From NCBI RefSeq assembly GCF_001314225.1, contig NZ_CP012697.1, forward strand, positions 2,170,001 through 2,234,000: 64,000 nt of DNA. Direction: 5' to 3'. The stretch is from Microbacterium sp. No. 7 (GTDB lineage Bacteria > Actinomycetota > Actinomycetes > Actinomycetales > Microbacteriaceae). How positions within the stretch are numbered: position 1 is the first letter of the stretch; each line of letters starts with the position of its first letter. Position numbers and translations under genes: made by a program. Shown here in pieces: positions 9,182 through 16,333 of the stretch. A model generated the notes under the pieces. The model did no database searches. It saw only the letters and a list, made by a program, of their open reading frames with translations, and was not told the origin of the DNA.

Positions 9182-9915
9182 ACAATATGGCATCCGACTC
9201 AAGCACCACGCCGCATCCCGGCGAAGCCCACCTGCAGAACGTGGGCCAACGTTTGAACTGGCTACGTGCAGGGGTGCTCGGCGCAAACGACGGCATCGTC
9301 TCTACCGCGGGTGTTGTCGTCGGTGTCGCTGCCGCTACACCAAACAACGTACTGGCAATCGCGACGGCCGGTATCGCCGCCGTAGTTGCCGGGGCGTTCT
9401 CAATGGCTGGCGGAGAGTATGTTTCGGTGAGCACCCAACGCGACACAGAGAAAGCGCTCATCGCAAAAGAACGGTGGGAGCTCGAAACCATGCCCGAGGA
9501 GGAGCTTGAAGAACTCACCGAGCTCTATCGACAGCGGGGCCTCTCAGATGACCTCGCACATCAGGTCGCGGTGCAGCTTACCGAGACGGACGCTCTCGCC
9601 GCTCACGCAGAGGTCGAACTCGGAATCGACCATGAAGAGTTCACAAGCCCGTGGGCAGCCGCCGTGTCATCGTTCATTGCGTTCGCCGTTGGAGCGCTGA
9701 TCCCACTCATCATGATCTTGCTCCCCGTCGGCGGACACCGAGTTTGGATCGCAGCCATCGCAGTTGTGATCGGCCTCTTCCTCACCGGTTGGATCAGCGC
9801 TGCGCTCGGTGGCGCGCCGCGCGGTCGCGCAATTCTCCGGAACGTGGTCATGGGCTCAGCGACCATGATCGCCACATACGCCATTGGGGCACTCTTTGGC
9901 GTGGCCATCGGATAG
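9178..9915 (+). CDS. VIT1/CCC1-family iron/manganese transporter
   Basis: Membrane protein of 245 residues from the family that moves Fe(II) or Mn(II) out of the cytoplasm. The N-terminal signature WLRAGVLGANDGIVSTAGVVVGV is followed by GAFSMAGGEYVSVSTQRD, both diagnostic. A cytoplasmic acidic helical section (MPEEELEELTELYRQRGLSD) corresponds to the metal-binding domain between helices 2 and 3. Three further helices follow. The ATGA overlap with the P1B ATPase shows translational coupling, so the two transporters probably act on the same or related metals. A second in-frame ATG at 9187 is possible. Confidence 0.9.
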   Translation: MNNMASDSSTTPHPGEAHLQNVGQRLNWLRAGVLGANDGIVSTAGVVVGVAAATPNNVLAIATAGIAAVVAGAFSMAGGEYVSVSTQRDTEKALIAKERWELETMPEEELEELTELYRQRGLSDDLAHQVAVQLTETDALAAHAEVELGIDHEEFTSPWAAAVSSFIAFAVGALIPLIMILLPVGGHRVWIAAIAVVIGLFLTGWISAALGGAPRGRAILRNVVMGSATMIATYAIGALFGVAIG

Positions 9916-10111
9916 GCCGCTTCTCGTGATCCGGCCCGATTTCATGTGCTAACTCATGTGCTACCGACGCTGCTAGGTTGTGAATCGCGGTGCAGTTATC
10001 CACAGGTGGGCCTCGCAGAAACCGCGGAATCATGCGGCAGAACGCCGATTCACGATTTCGTGTGCGAGGGGGAACGGATCAGTTCAAGTCCCCCCTCGCG
10101 CACAGCATGAG

Positions 10112-10155
10112 AATAGCCTCTGATCTGGGATTTTAATTCCAGATCAGAGGCTATT
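10112..10155. terminator. Perfect 17-bp-stem hairpin, probable bidirectional terminator
   Basis: AATAGCCTCTGATCTGG at 10112-10128 is exactly complementary to 10139-10155, with a 10-nt AT-rich loop. It lies 197 bp after the VIT gene and at the end of an opposing gene remnant, which fits a shared terminator. There is no long T run. Between 9916 and 10111 no gene is seen; a shorter G/C hairpin lies at 10061-10104. Confidence 0.55.
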
Positions 10156-10480
10156 TCCTGTCGAAGTGCGAGAAGAAGTGCTCAGCGTTGCCGAGGTGGG
10201 CTGCGAAGGGATGTTCCGCCGTGACGTCTCGGTCTGCCCACGCCAGTGCCACACGAGGCCCTTGACGGTGAGCGGTGCGTACCCGTTCAGCCGTGCCCGG
10301 ATCTCCTCATCGAGATACTGGCCCTCGGGCACGCCGGTAGGGTCCGGGCGTCCTCGGGCGGGGTCAGCAGCGCGGCGGGCGTCGTCTCCAGGACGTAGGC
10401 GAGCACCGTGTCGTTGAACATGGTGATGCCGGCAATGCGTGTGTCACGCTCACGGCTCTCCTTGCTGCTACGGACAAAGG
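10144..10480 (-). pseudogene. Frameshifted remnant of an unknown protein
   Basis: Two minus-strand segments read like one protein split by a single-base shift near 10,333. The upstream part includes TRIAGITMFNDTVLAYVLE and ends ...TPPEDARTLP. The downstream part reads VPEGQYLDEEIRARLNGYAP, then LTVKGLVWHWRGQTETS and a stop at 10144. No start with a ribosome site is visible upstream. I do not recognise the family. It could be a decayed accessory gene, or an intact one with a sequencing error; only one shift is needed to join the parts. Confidence 0.35.
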
Positions 10481-10489
10481 GAGCGGGGA

Positions 10490-10981
10490 CTACTCGCGGG
10501 TCTCGTTGAGGGCGTCGCGCACCGCCGCGAGGGCTGTCATTAGCTCTGCGCGCTGGGACGGACTCAGGGTGCGGGTGGTGCGGCGTTCGAGTTCGTGCCA
10601 GGCGGCCAGGGCGCGAGGAACGGCGGCGCGTCCCTTCTTGGTGAGTCGGACGTTCATGGCGCGCTTGTCCGAAGGCGATGGCGTGCGTGTGACGAGTTCG
10701 GCGCGTTCCATCGCCTGGAGGGTCGCGGTGACGGTGGAGCGGTCACGGCCCATGTAGTGGACCAGTTCGGTCTGCGGCACCGGGCCGTGGGCGTCGAGGT
10801 AGAGCAGGACGATCTCGTGCGGAGACGCGACGCCGGCCTCGTTCAGCAGTTCGGTGCCCACTCGTGCGTGGGCGCGGACAACCTGCAACAGCAGTGACCC
10901 GACCGGCGCGCCCTCGATGGTGGTGCCGACGTGCCGGGGCGGTGAGGCGTCCTTGTCGCGGTCATCTGCGGGGCTTGTCAT
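10490..10981 (-). CDS. MarR-family transcriptional regulator
   Basis: Winged-helix regulator of 163 residues. Residues VGSLLLQVVRAHARVGTELLNEAGV form the dimer helix. ELVHYMGRDRSTVTATLQAME is the recognition HTH, and ELVTRTPSPSDKRAMNVRLT carries the MarR wing with its conserved D-x-R. The start chosen is the ATG at 10981 (MTSPADDRDKD); an in-frame extension to 11182 would run through the operators and into the divergent gene. No Shine-Dalgarno is present, and TATCCT at 10988-10993 lies where a -10 for a leaderless transcript would be. It is divergent from an MFS exporter and oxidoreductase and probably represses them and itself. Confidence 0.9.
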   Translation of the reverse strand: MTSPADDRDKDASPPRHVGTTIEGAPVGSLLLQVVRAHARVGTELLNEAGVASPHEIVLLYLDAHGPVPQTELVHYMGRDRSTVTATLQAMERAELVTRTPSPSDKRAMNVRLTKKGRAAVPRALAAWHELERRTTRTLSPSQRAELMTALAAVRDALNETRE

Positions 10982-11002
10982 GTGTGACAGGATAGCGAGA
11001 CT

Positions 11003-11046
11003 GTTGGCATGCCAGCAACATTGGTATGATGTTGGCATGCCAGCAA
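11003..11046. promoter_or_regulatory. Tandem MarR operators in the divergent promoter
   Basis: The 16-mer GTTGGCATGCCAGCAA occurs exactly at 11003-11018 and again at 11031-11046, 28 bp apart. Each has the palindromic core GGCATGCC. The first copy covers the likely -35 of the MFS gene and the second covers its start codon. The spacing is close to three helical turns, so two dimers would sit on about the same face. Confidence 0.7.
11004..11030 (+). promoter_or_regulatory. Promoter of the MFS-oxidoreductase operon, probably leaderless
   Basis: TTGGCA at 11004-11009 and TATGAT at 11025-11030 are spaced by 15 bp. A start site 7 nt after the -10 element falls on 11037, the A of the MFS ATG. No Shine-Dalgarno precedes that ATG, which fits a leaderless mRNA, a common type in Actinobacteria. 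Confidence 0.5.
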
Positions 11047-12470
11047 TCAGTTCGGACTCGGGCCGGATCGACCGTGCCCTCTTGGGCCTGATGGGGGTGC
11101 TGCTGGTCGGAGCGTCGGTCGCGCTGCTGGACACGACGATCGTGGCCGTCGCGATCGCCGATCTGACAGAGGCGTTCGACACGACGGTGCAGGCGGCTCA
11201 GTGGGCCACGACGGCGTATCTGCTCGCGATGGCCGCGGCGATCCCGATGATGGGCTGGCTGACCGACCGATGGGGTGCCCGGCGGGTCTGGCTGGTGACG
11301 CTGTGGCTGTTCCTGGCCGGCTCGATCCTGTGCGGACTCGCGTGGTCGATCGAGAGCCTGATCGCCTTCCGGGTCGTGCAGGGTCTCAGCGGCGGGCTCA
11401 TCCTGCCGCTGGTGCAGGCGATGCTCGCCCGCGCCGCCGGTCCCCGCCGGATGGGCCGGGTCATGGGGCTGATCGGCATTCCTGGCCAGCTCGCCCCGCT
11501 CCTCGGTCCCGTGCTGGGCGGGCTCATCCTGGGCTCGCTCGGGTGGCGGTGGATCTTCCTGGTGAACGTGCCGCTGTGCCTGCTCGCCCTCGCACTGGCC
11601 CACCGCCACCTGCACCCGGCGGATGCCCGACGACAGACCGGGCTGGACTGGATCGGCGCGCTGCTGATGGTTCCGGCGACGGTGGCGATCCTGGCCGGCC
11701 TGTCCCTCATCGGTGACCTGTCGGCCGATCCGATCGTGCTGCTGACCGGAGGCGTGGTGTTGCTTGCCGGGTTCGTGCTGCACGCCCGGCGCCGCGGCGA
11801 CCGGGCGCTGCTCGATCTGCGCCTTTTCCGCTATCGGTCGTTCTCGGTCGCGGCCGTGATGATGTTCCTGTCCGGCGTGTGCCTGTACGGCCCGATGCTG
11901 CTCCTGCCGCTGTTCTACCAGCAGGCCCGCGGCCTGCCCGTGGCAGAGGTCGGCTGGCTGTTGGCGCCGCAGGGCCTCGGGCTGATGGCCGGGCTCTGGG
12001 TCGCGGGACGCTACGCCGACCGGACCGGCCCACGGATCGTCGCCCTCACCGGCACCGTGCTCGCCGGCGGCGGGCTCGGGGTGTTCGTCTTCGCAGGCGG
12101 CGCGTCGCTGGTCGTGCTGTCGGCGGGGCTCGTGGCACTCGGGGCCGGGCTCGGCGGCATCGGCGTGGCCGTCTCCGCGACCAGCTACCGCGATGTCGAG
12201 CCTGCGTCGATCCCGCGGGCCACCAGCCTGCTCAACGTCGTCCAGCGTGTGGGCGCCTCGTTCGGCACCGTCGTCGTCGCACTCATCCTCCACCGACAAC
12301 TCGCCGCCGAACCCGGAAGCGGCAGCGGGATCGACGCGGCGTTCGCGCACACCTTCGCGTGGACGCTGGGCCTCCTCGGCGTCGCCCTCGTCATCGTGCT
12401 GCTCCTGCCCGCAGGACCACCCCCGCTATCGACAGACGCCCGACATCCAGAGACGAGGACCATGACATGA
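11037..12470 (+). CDS. MFS drug efflux transporter, DHA2 (14-helix) type
   Basis: Proton-driven exporter of 477 residues. The DHA motif LLDTTIVAVAIADL in helix 1, the loop motif GWLTDRWGARRVW after helix 2, and GIPGQLAPLLGPVLGGLIL (motif C of antiporters) identify the DHA2/EmrB group. Fourteen hydrophobic helices fit the length. The ATG at 11037 lies inside the second MarR operator and has no Shine-Dalgarno, consistent with leaderless translation. Its stop overlaps the next gene by ATGA. The MarR control and the paired quinone oxidoreductase suggest export and detoxification of an electrophile or drug; the substrate is unknown. Confidence 0.9.
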   Translation: MPAISSDSGRIDRALLGLMGVLLVGASVALLDTTIVAVAIADLTEAFDTTVQAAQWATTAYLLAMAAAIPMMGWLTDRWGARRVWLVTLWLFLAGSILCGLAWSIESLIAFRVVQGLSGGLILPLVQAMLARAAGPRRMGRVMGLIGIPGQLAPLLGPVLGGLILGSLGWRWIFLVNVPLCLLALALAHRHLHPADARRQTGLDWIGALLMVPATVAILAGLSLIGDLSADPIVLLTGGVVLLAGFVLHARRRGDRALLDLRLFRYRSFSVAAVMMFLSGVCLYGPMLLLPLFYQQARGLPVAEVGWLLAPQGLGLMAGLWVAGRYADRTGPRIVALTGTVLAGGGLGVFVFAGGASLVVLSAGLVALGAGLGGIGVAVSATSYRDVEPASIPRATSLLNVVQRVGASFGTVVVALILHRQLAAEPGSGSGIDAAFAHTFAWTLGLLGVALVIVLLLPAGPPPLSTDARHPETRTMT

Positions 12471-13432
12471 GAGCCGTCATCGCCGACCATCCCGGCGCCC
12501 CCGACGTGTTGCATCCGATCACGCTGCCCGATCCCGAGCCCGGCCCCGAGCAGGTACGGGTCGCCGTCGAGGTCGCGGCGATCACCTTCATCGACACGCT
12601 GATCCGCGCGGGCAGCCCCGTCGCGCCGCCCGCGACGTTCCCCGTCGTCCTCGGCAACGGGGTCGGCGGCCTCATCGACCGGGTGGGGCCGGATGTGGAC
12701 CCGGCGTGGATCGGCGCCCGTGTCGTCACCCCGACCGGAGGCACCGGCGGCTACGCCAGCCTCGCGCTGGCCCGCACCGCCGACCTGCATCGCGTCCCCG
12801 AATCGCTCGGCATCCCCGAAGCGACCGCGTTGCTCGCCGACGGACGGACGGCCGTGGGCCTGCATCACGCCGCCGGCATCCGGCCTGGCGAGACCGTCGT
12901 CGTCACCGCCGCCGCCGGCGGGGTGGGCAGCCTCCTCGTCCAGCTCGCGAAGGCATCCGGCGCGCAGGTCATCGCCCTCGCCGGGAGCGCCGACAAGCTC
13001 GACCACGCCCGCACCCTCGGCGCCGACACGACCGTGAACTACCGGGACCACGACTGGACCACCCGCCTCCGTGCAGCGGCACCGGACGGAGTGGATGTCG
13101 TCTTCGACGGGATCGGCGCCGACACGACCACAGCCCTGTTCGCACTCGTCCGCCCCGGCGGGCGATACGTGCAGCACGGCGCCGCCAGCGGGAGCTGGGG
13201 CACGATCGACCCGGCCACCGCCGCCGGCAAGGACATCACGGTGATCCCCCTCTCCGCGATCGGCGCCGACCCCGACGACTTGTTCTCGTTCACCGAGCGT
13301 GCCCTCGACCTCGCCGCCCAGGGAAGCCTCCGGCCGACCATCGGGCAGACCTTCCCCCTCCATGACGCCGCCGCAGCCCACGCCGCGATCGACTCTCGCA
13401 CCACGACTGGAAAGACGCTCCTGTTGCCGTGA
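12467..13432 (+). CDS. NADPH:quinone-type oxidoreductase (MDR superfamily, zinc-free)
   Basis: Soluble medium-chain reductase of 321 residues. The GroES-like N-terminal half (EVAAITFIDTLIRAG ... VLGNGVGGLID) is followed by a nucleotide-binding Rossmann fold with VVVTAAAGGVGSLLVQLAKA and ALAGSADKLDHARTLGADTTVNY. The catalytic zinc ligands of alcohol dehydrogenases are missing, as in quinone oxidoreductases. It is translationally coupled to the MFS exporter through ATGA and falls under the same MarR control. It is the last intact gene before the truncated Lrp remnant, so it marks the right edge of the accessory region. Confidence 0.88.
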   Translation: MRAVIADHPGAPDVLHPITLPDPEPGPEQVRVAVEVAAITFIDTLIRAGSPVAPPATFPVVLGNGVGGLIDRVGPDVDPAWIGARVVTPTGGTGGYASLALARTADLHRVPESLGIPEATALLADGRTAVGLHHAAGIRPGETVVVTAAAGGVGSLLVQLAKASGAQVIALAGSADKLDHARTLGADTTVNYRDHDWTTRLRAAAPDGVDVVFDGIGADTTTALFALVRPGGRYVQHGAASGSWGTIDPATAAGKDITVIPLSAIGADPDDLFSFTERALDLAAQGSLRPTIGQTFPLHDAAAAHAAIDSRTTTGKTLLLP

Positions 13433-13463
13433 CGTAGCCGCGAGAACCGTCGGATGTGAGCCT

Positions 13464-13646
13464 CAGTCCCTCGTCGGTGAGACGCGCCCACCGCCGCGCG
13501 AGCGTCGCCGCGTCCGCGCCGATGACGGGGGCGAGACTCGTCCACGCCGCCCGCGGCTCGATCTGCAGGGCGTGCACGATCCGCCTGTCGAGCTCGTCGA
13601 GCAGGAGGGACGGTATGAAGACTCCTCTCCCGATGCTTTTCCGCAT
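13464..13646 (-). pseudogene. Truncated Lrp/AsnC-family regulator (HTH half only)
   Basis: The minus-strand reading from the ATG at 13646 gives LLLDELDRRIVHALQIEPRA, then AWTSLAPVIGADAATLARRW and ARLTDEGL, the N-terminal AsnC HTH. Family similarity stops at about 13,464; the frame then runs on into unrelated sequence and the antisense of the oxidoreductase. The effector-binding RAM domain (about 80-90 residues or more) is absent. It is divergent from the M20 peptidase, where a local regulator would be expected. The remaining 343-bp gap between 13433 and 13775 holds only this remnant and the peptidase promoter region. Confidence 0.75.
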
Positions 13647-13775
13647 CGGTTCGATGATCCCGCAGACTCTCGGCAGCGTCGGGCGCCGTCGGCAGGCATA
13701 TCCGTAAAGTCGTTGTACGCTCGCCGATCTCTCTGTCGGCGGGAACGAACACCGACACTAAGGAGTCGACCGACC

Positions 13776-15011
13776 GTGACGACGTCATCCGCCCCGTGGC
13801 CGCCCGTGACCGAGGCGAAGGCGCGCGCCGCCGCCGAGGCGGAGAGCCGCCGGGCGCAGCTGACCGCGCTCAGCCACGCCATCCATGCCCGGCCCGAGCT
13901 CGCGTACGAGGAGCACGAGGCCGCCGCGCTCGTCGCCGAGGCGCTGCGCGGGGCCGGATTCGCCGTCGAGGTCGGCGCCTACGGTCTCGCGACGGCCGTC
14001 GAGGCGGTCTACGGAGACGGCGACCTGACGGTGGCGATCTGTGCCGAGTACGACGCGCTCCCCGGCATCGGACACGGGTGCGGCCACAACGTGATCGCCG
14101 CGGCGGGCGTCGGCGCCGCGCTGGCGCTGGCGCCCGTCGCCGCGGAGGCTGGCCTGCGGGTCAAGCTCCTCGGCACACCCGCCGAGGAGCACGGCGGCGG
14201 CAAGGTCGACCTGCTACTCGCCGGCGCGTGGGAGGACGTCGACTTCTCGATGATGGCGCACGGGATGACGGGCAACGACCGCTCGGCCGGGATCTACCGG
14301 TCGATGGCCGTCGAGCGCCTGGAGGTCGTCTTCCACGGCAAGACCGCGCACGCCGCCGCCTTCCCCGAGCAGGGCATCAACGCCGGCGCCGCCGCGACGC
14401 TGGCGCTCACGGCGATCGCGCTGCTGCGCCAGCATCTGCCCGCCGAGACCAGCATCAACGCCTTCGTGTCCCACGGGGGCGAGGCCACCAACATCATCCC
14501 CGACCGCAGCGTGCTGCAGGTCGAGCTGCGCGCCCGCGACATCGACGTCTGGCGCCAGCTGAAGAGGCGCGTGTCCGCCTGCTTCGAGGGCGCCGCGATC
14601 GCGACGGGATGCACGTGGGAGTGGGCCGCGACCGAGCATCCGTACGCGCCGGTCGTCCCCGACCCGACCCTCGCCGCCCTCTGGGACCGCAACCTCGAGG
14701 CGCGCGGCCGGGAGCTCGTCGTGCCCACGGCCAAGCCCGGCATGGGATCGACGGACATGGGCAACGTCACGCAGGTCGTGCCCGCGATCCACGCGACGAT
14801 CGGCTTCCTGGGCGAGGTCGGCCCCGCGCACAACCCCGATTTCACCCGGTCGGCGATCACCCCCGCCGCAGACGACGCGATCCTCGACGCCGCGATCGCG
14901 ATGGCCTGGACCACGCTCGACATCGCGCTGGATCCGGAGCGGCGAGCCGATTTCCGACGTCGTACCGCCGAACGTCCCGAGGGCGCCACCCGGGCCACGC
15001 TGGAGGCCTGA
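13776..15011 (+). CDS. M20-family amidohydrolase/peptidase
   Basis: Cytoplasmic metal-dependent amidohydrolase of 411 residues, of the group that removes amino acids or acyl groups from amides (AbgB/M20D-like). AICAEYDALPGIGHGCGHNV holds the first metal ligands, LLGTPAEEHGGGKVDLL has the catalytic and metal Glu residues, and MMAHGMTGND follows. The dimerisation domain contains VVFHGKTAHAAAFPEQGINA. The start is the GTG at 13776 with AGGAG 10 nt upstream; an open frame further upstream has no family similarity. The natural substrate cannot be told from sequence. Its former divergent Lrp regulator is truncated. Confidence 0.88.
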   Translation: MTTSSAPWPPVTEAKARAAAEAESRRAQLTALSHAIHARPELAYEEHEAAALVAEALRGAGFAVEVGAYGLATAVEAVYGDGDLTVAICAEYDALPGIGHGCGHNVIAAAGVGAALALAPVAAEAGLRVKLLGTPAEEHGGGKVDLLLAGAWEDVDFSMMAHGMTGNDRSAGIYRSMAVERLEVVFHGKTAHAAAFPEQGINAGAAATLALTAIALLRQHLPAETSINAFVSHGGEATNIIPDRSVLQVELRARDIDVWRQLKRRVSACFEGAAIATGCTWEWAATEHPYAPVVPDPTLAALWDRNLEARGRELVVPTAKPGMGSTDMGNVTQVVPAIHATIGFLGEVGPAHNPDFTRSAITPAADDAILDAAIAMAWTTLDIALDPERRADFRRRTAERPEGATRATLEA

Positions 15012-15022
15012 GCGAGCCCCGG

Positions 15023-15064
15023 CATCGGCGGCGCCCGCCGCTCCGCGTGCGGGCGCCGCCGATG
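15023..15064. terminator. Bidirectional terminator between convergent genes
   Basis: Perfect 16-bp arms CATCGGCGGCGCCCGC (15023-15038) and its complement (15049-15064) with a 10-nt loop. It sits between the convergent M20 and carbonic-anhydrase-like genes and touches the end of the latter. Confidence 0.7.
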
Positions 15065-15067
15065 CGG

Positions 15068-15607
15068 CTAGATCGCGCTCTCCGCCGCCTCGTGCTGCGC
15101 GACATGGGCGCGATAGACGTCGGCGTTGCGCCGCAGGCCGTCTTTCTCCTCCGGGGTGAGCTCACGGCGGACCTTGGCCGGAACGCCCGCGACGAGCACC
15201 CCGTCGGGGATCACCGTTCCGCCGAGCACGAGCGCTCCCCCGGCGACGAGCACGCCGCTGCCGATGACCGCGCCCGACAGCACGACGCTGCCCATGCCGA
15301 TCAGCGATGCGTCGCCGATCGTGCAGCCGTGGATGACGGCGTTGTGGCCGACCGAGACGTTCTCGCCGATCACGGCCGGGCTGTCGTGGTCGACGTGCAC
15401 CGACACGTTGTCCTGCAGGTTGCTGCCGGCGCCGATCACGACCGATGCGCCGTCGGCGCGTACGACGGCGTTGTACCAGACGCTCGCACCCTCGGCGAGG
15501 GTGACGTCGCCGATCACGCGGGCGCCCGCGGCGATGAAGCACGACGGATCGATCCGTGGGGTCTTGCCGTCGACGGAGAGAAGGGTGGCGTCAGAGGAGA
15601 TCGTCAT
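15068..15607 (-). CDS. Gamma-carbonic anhydrase-like protein (left-handed beta-helix)
   Basis: Hexapeptide-repeat protein of 179 residues, related to trimeric gamma-carbonic anhydrases. Repeats of the form [IV]-G-x-x run through the protein (VIGDVTLAEGASVWYNAVVR, VIGAGSNLQDNVSVHVD). Candidate Zn ligands are the His of NVSVHVDHD and those of VGHNAVIHGC. A C-terminal helix (LTPEEKDGLRRNADVYRAHV) packs on the beta-helix in such proteins. Enzyme activity is not assured: YrdA- and PaaY-type relatives share this pattern. It is transcribed divergently from dps, with 149 bp between starts. Confidence 0.85.
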   Translation of the reverse strand: MTISSDATLLSVDGKTPRIDPSCFIAAGARVIGDVTLAEGASVWYNAVVRADGASVVIGAGSNLQDNVSVHVDHDSPAVIGENVSVGHNAVIHGCTIGDASLIGMGSVVLSGAVIGSGVLVAGGALVLGGTVIPDGVLVAGVPAKVRRELTPEEKDGLRRNADVYRAHVAQHEAAESAI

Positions 15608-15660
15608 GCAACGACGATATCGTGAAACATGAAATCCCAGGTAAGCACGTCCTTCTTAAG

Positions 15661-15698
15661 CTCAGCCTTCTCTTGCTTGCGGAATATCTGAGGCTGAG
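15661..15698. promoter_or_regulatory. Inverted repeat in the dps upstream region
   Basis: CTCAGCC at 15661-15667 and GGCTGAG at 15692-15698 form 7-bp arms around 24 bp, about 60 bp before the dps ATG. This spacing could place it over the promoter. No regulator is identified and the arms are short. Confidence 0.25.
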
Positions 15699-15756
15699 TA
15701 CCGTTGTATTCGAAGCGAGACAGAGAGCCCGCTGAGACGAAAGCGAGAGAAGAGAA

Positions 15757-16242
15757 ATGACCAAGACGCTGAACATCCCCATGACCGCCGCCAACCCCGA
15801 GGTCGCCGCAGGAACCGCCCAGTTCCTCACCCCCGTCGTCCTGGGTCTGCAGGCGCTCGCCGTCAACGGCAAGCAGGCGCACTGGAACGTGCGCGGCGCG
15901 AACTTCATCGCCATCCACGAGCTTCTCGACCAGGTCGTCAGCAACGCGCAGGCCGCCGCTGACGAGGCCGCCGAGCGCGTCGTCGCCCTGGGACTGCCCA
16001 TCGACGCCCGCGTCGCCACGGTCGCCGAGAAGGCCCCCAAGAGCGCCGTCGCCGCCGGGTTCGCCCAGTGGGACGACACGATCGCCGCGATCGTCGGCGA
16101 CATCGACGCCGTCATCGCCGATGTGCAGGCCGCGATCGACGGTCTCGACGAGATCGACCTGACGAGCCAGGACATCGTCATCGGCATCAAGCAGCAGCTC
16201 GAGAAGGACCGCTGGTTCCTCTCGGCTCACCTCGCCGGCTGA
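15757..16242 (+). CDS. dps: Dps-family DNA-binding ferritin-like protein
   Basis: Forms a 12-subunit shell that oxidises and stores iron and protects DNA under starvation and peroxide stress. The 161-residue protein has the Dps signature LAVNGKQAHWNVRGANFIAIHELLDQV, whose His and downstream Asp/Glu form the intersubunit ferroxidase site. A four-helix bundle pattern continues to LEKDRWFLSAHLAG. The N-terminus is short and not Lys-rich, so DNA binding may be weak. The start is the ATG at 15757 after a purine-rich AGAGAAGAGAA leader. Monocistronic; a terminator follows. Confidence 0.93.
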   Translation: MTKTLNIPMTAANPEVAAGTAQFLTPVVLGLQALAVNGKQAHWNVRGANFIAIHELLDQVVSNAQAAADEAAERVVALGLPIDARVATVAEKAPKSAVAAGFAQWDDTIAAIVGDIDAVIADVQAAIDGLDEIDLTSQDIVIGIKQQLEKDRWFLSAHLAG

Positions 16243-16258
16243 CCTCACGCTCTCGCTG

Positions 16259-16291
16259 AAGTCCCGGGGCCCCTGGCGGGTCCCGGGACTT
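16259..16291 (+). terminator. Terminator after dps
   Basis: AAGTCCCGGG (16259-16268) pairs with CCCGGGACTT (16282-16291), a 10-bp stem with a 13-nt loop followed by TGCGTTTCC. It may also serve the amidohydrolase gene arriving from the other side. Confidence 0.65.
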
Positions 16292-16333
16292 TGCGTTTCC
16301 CCGCGCCGCGCCCGGTGCGACCTCGGCGGCCGG

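Noticed and set aside
10061..10104. tRNA-like 3' end (GTTCAAGTCCC near a G/C hairpin)
   Set aside because: The would-be T stem does not pair (ATCAG against CCCCC), there is no CCA end and no D or anticodon arm. It is only a hairpin with a chance T-loop-like string.
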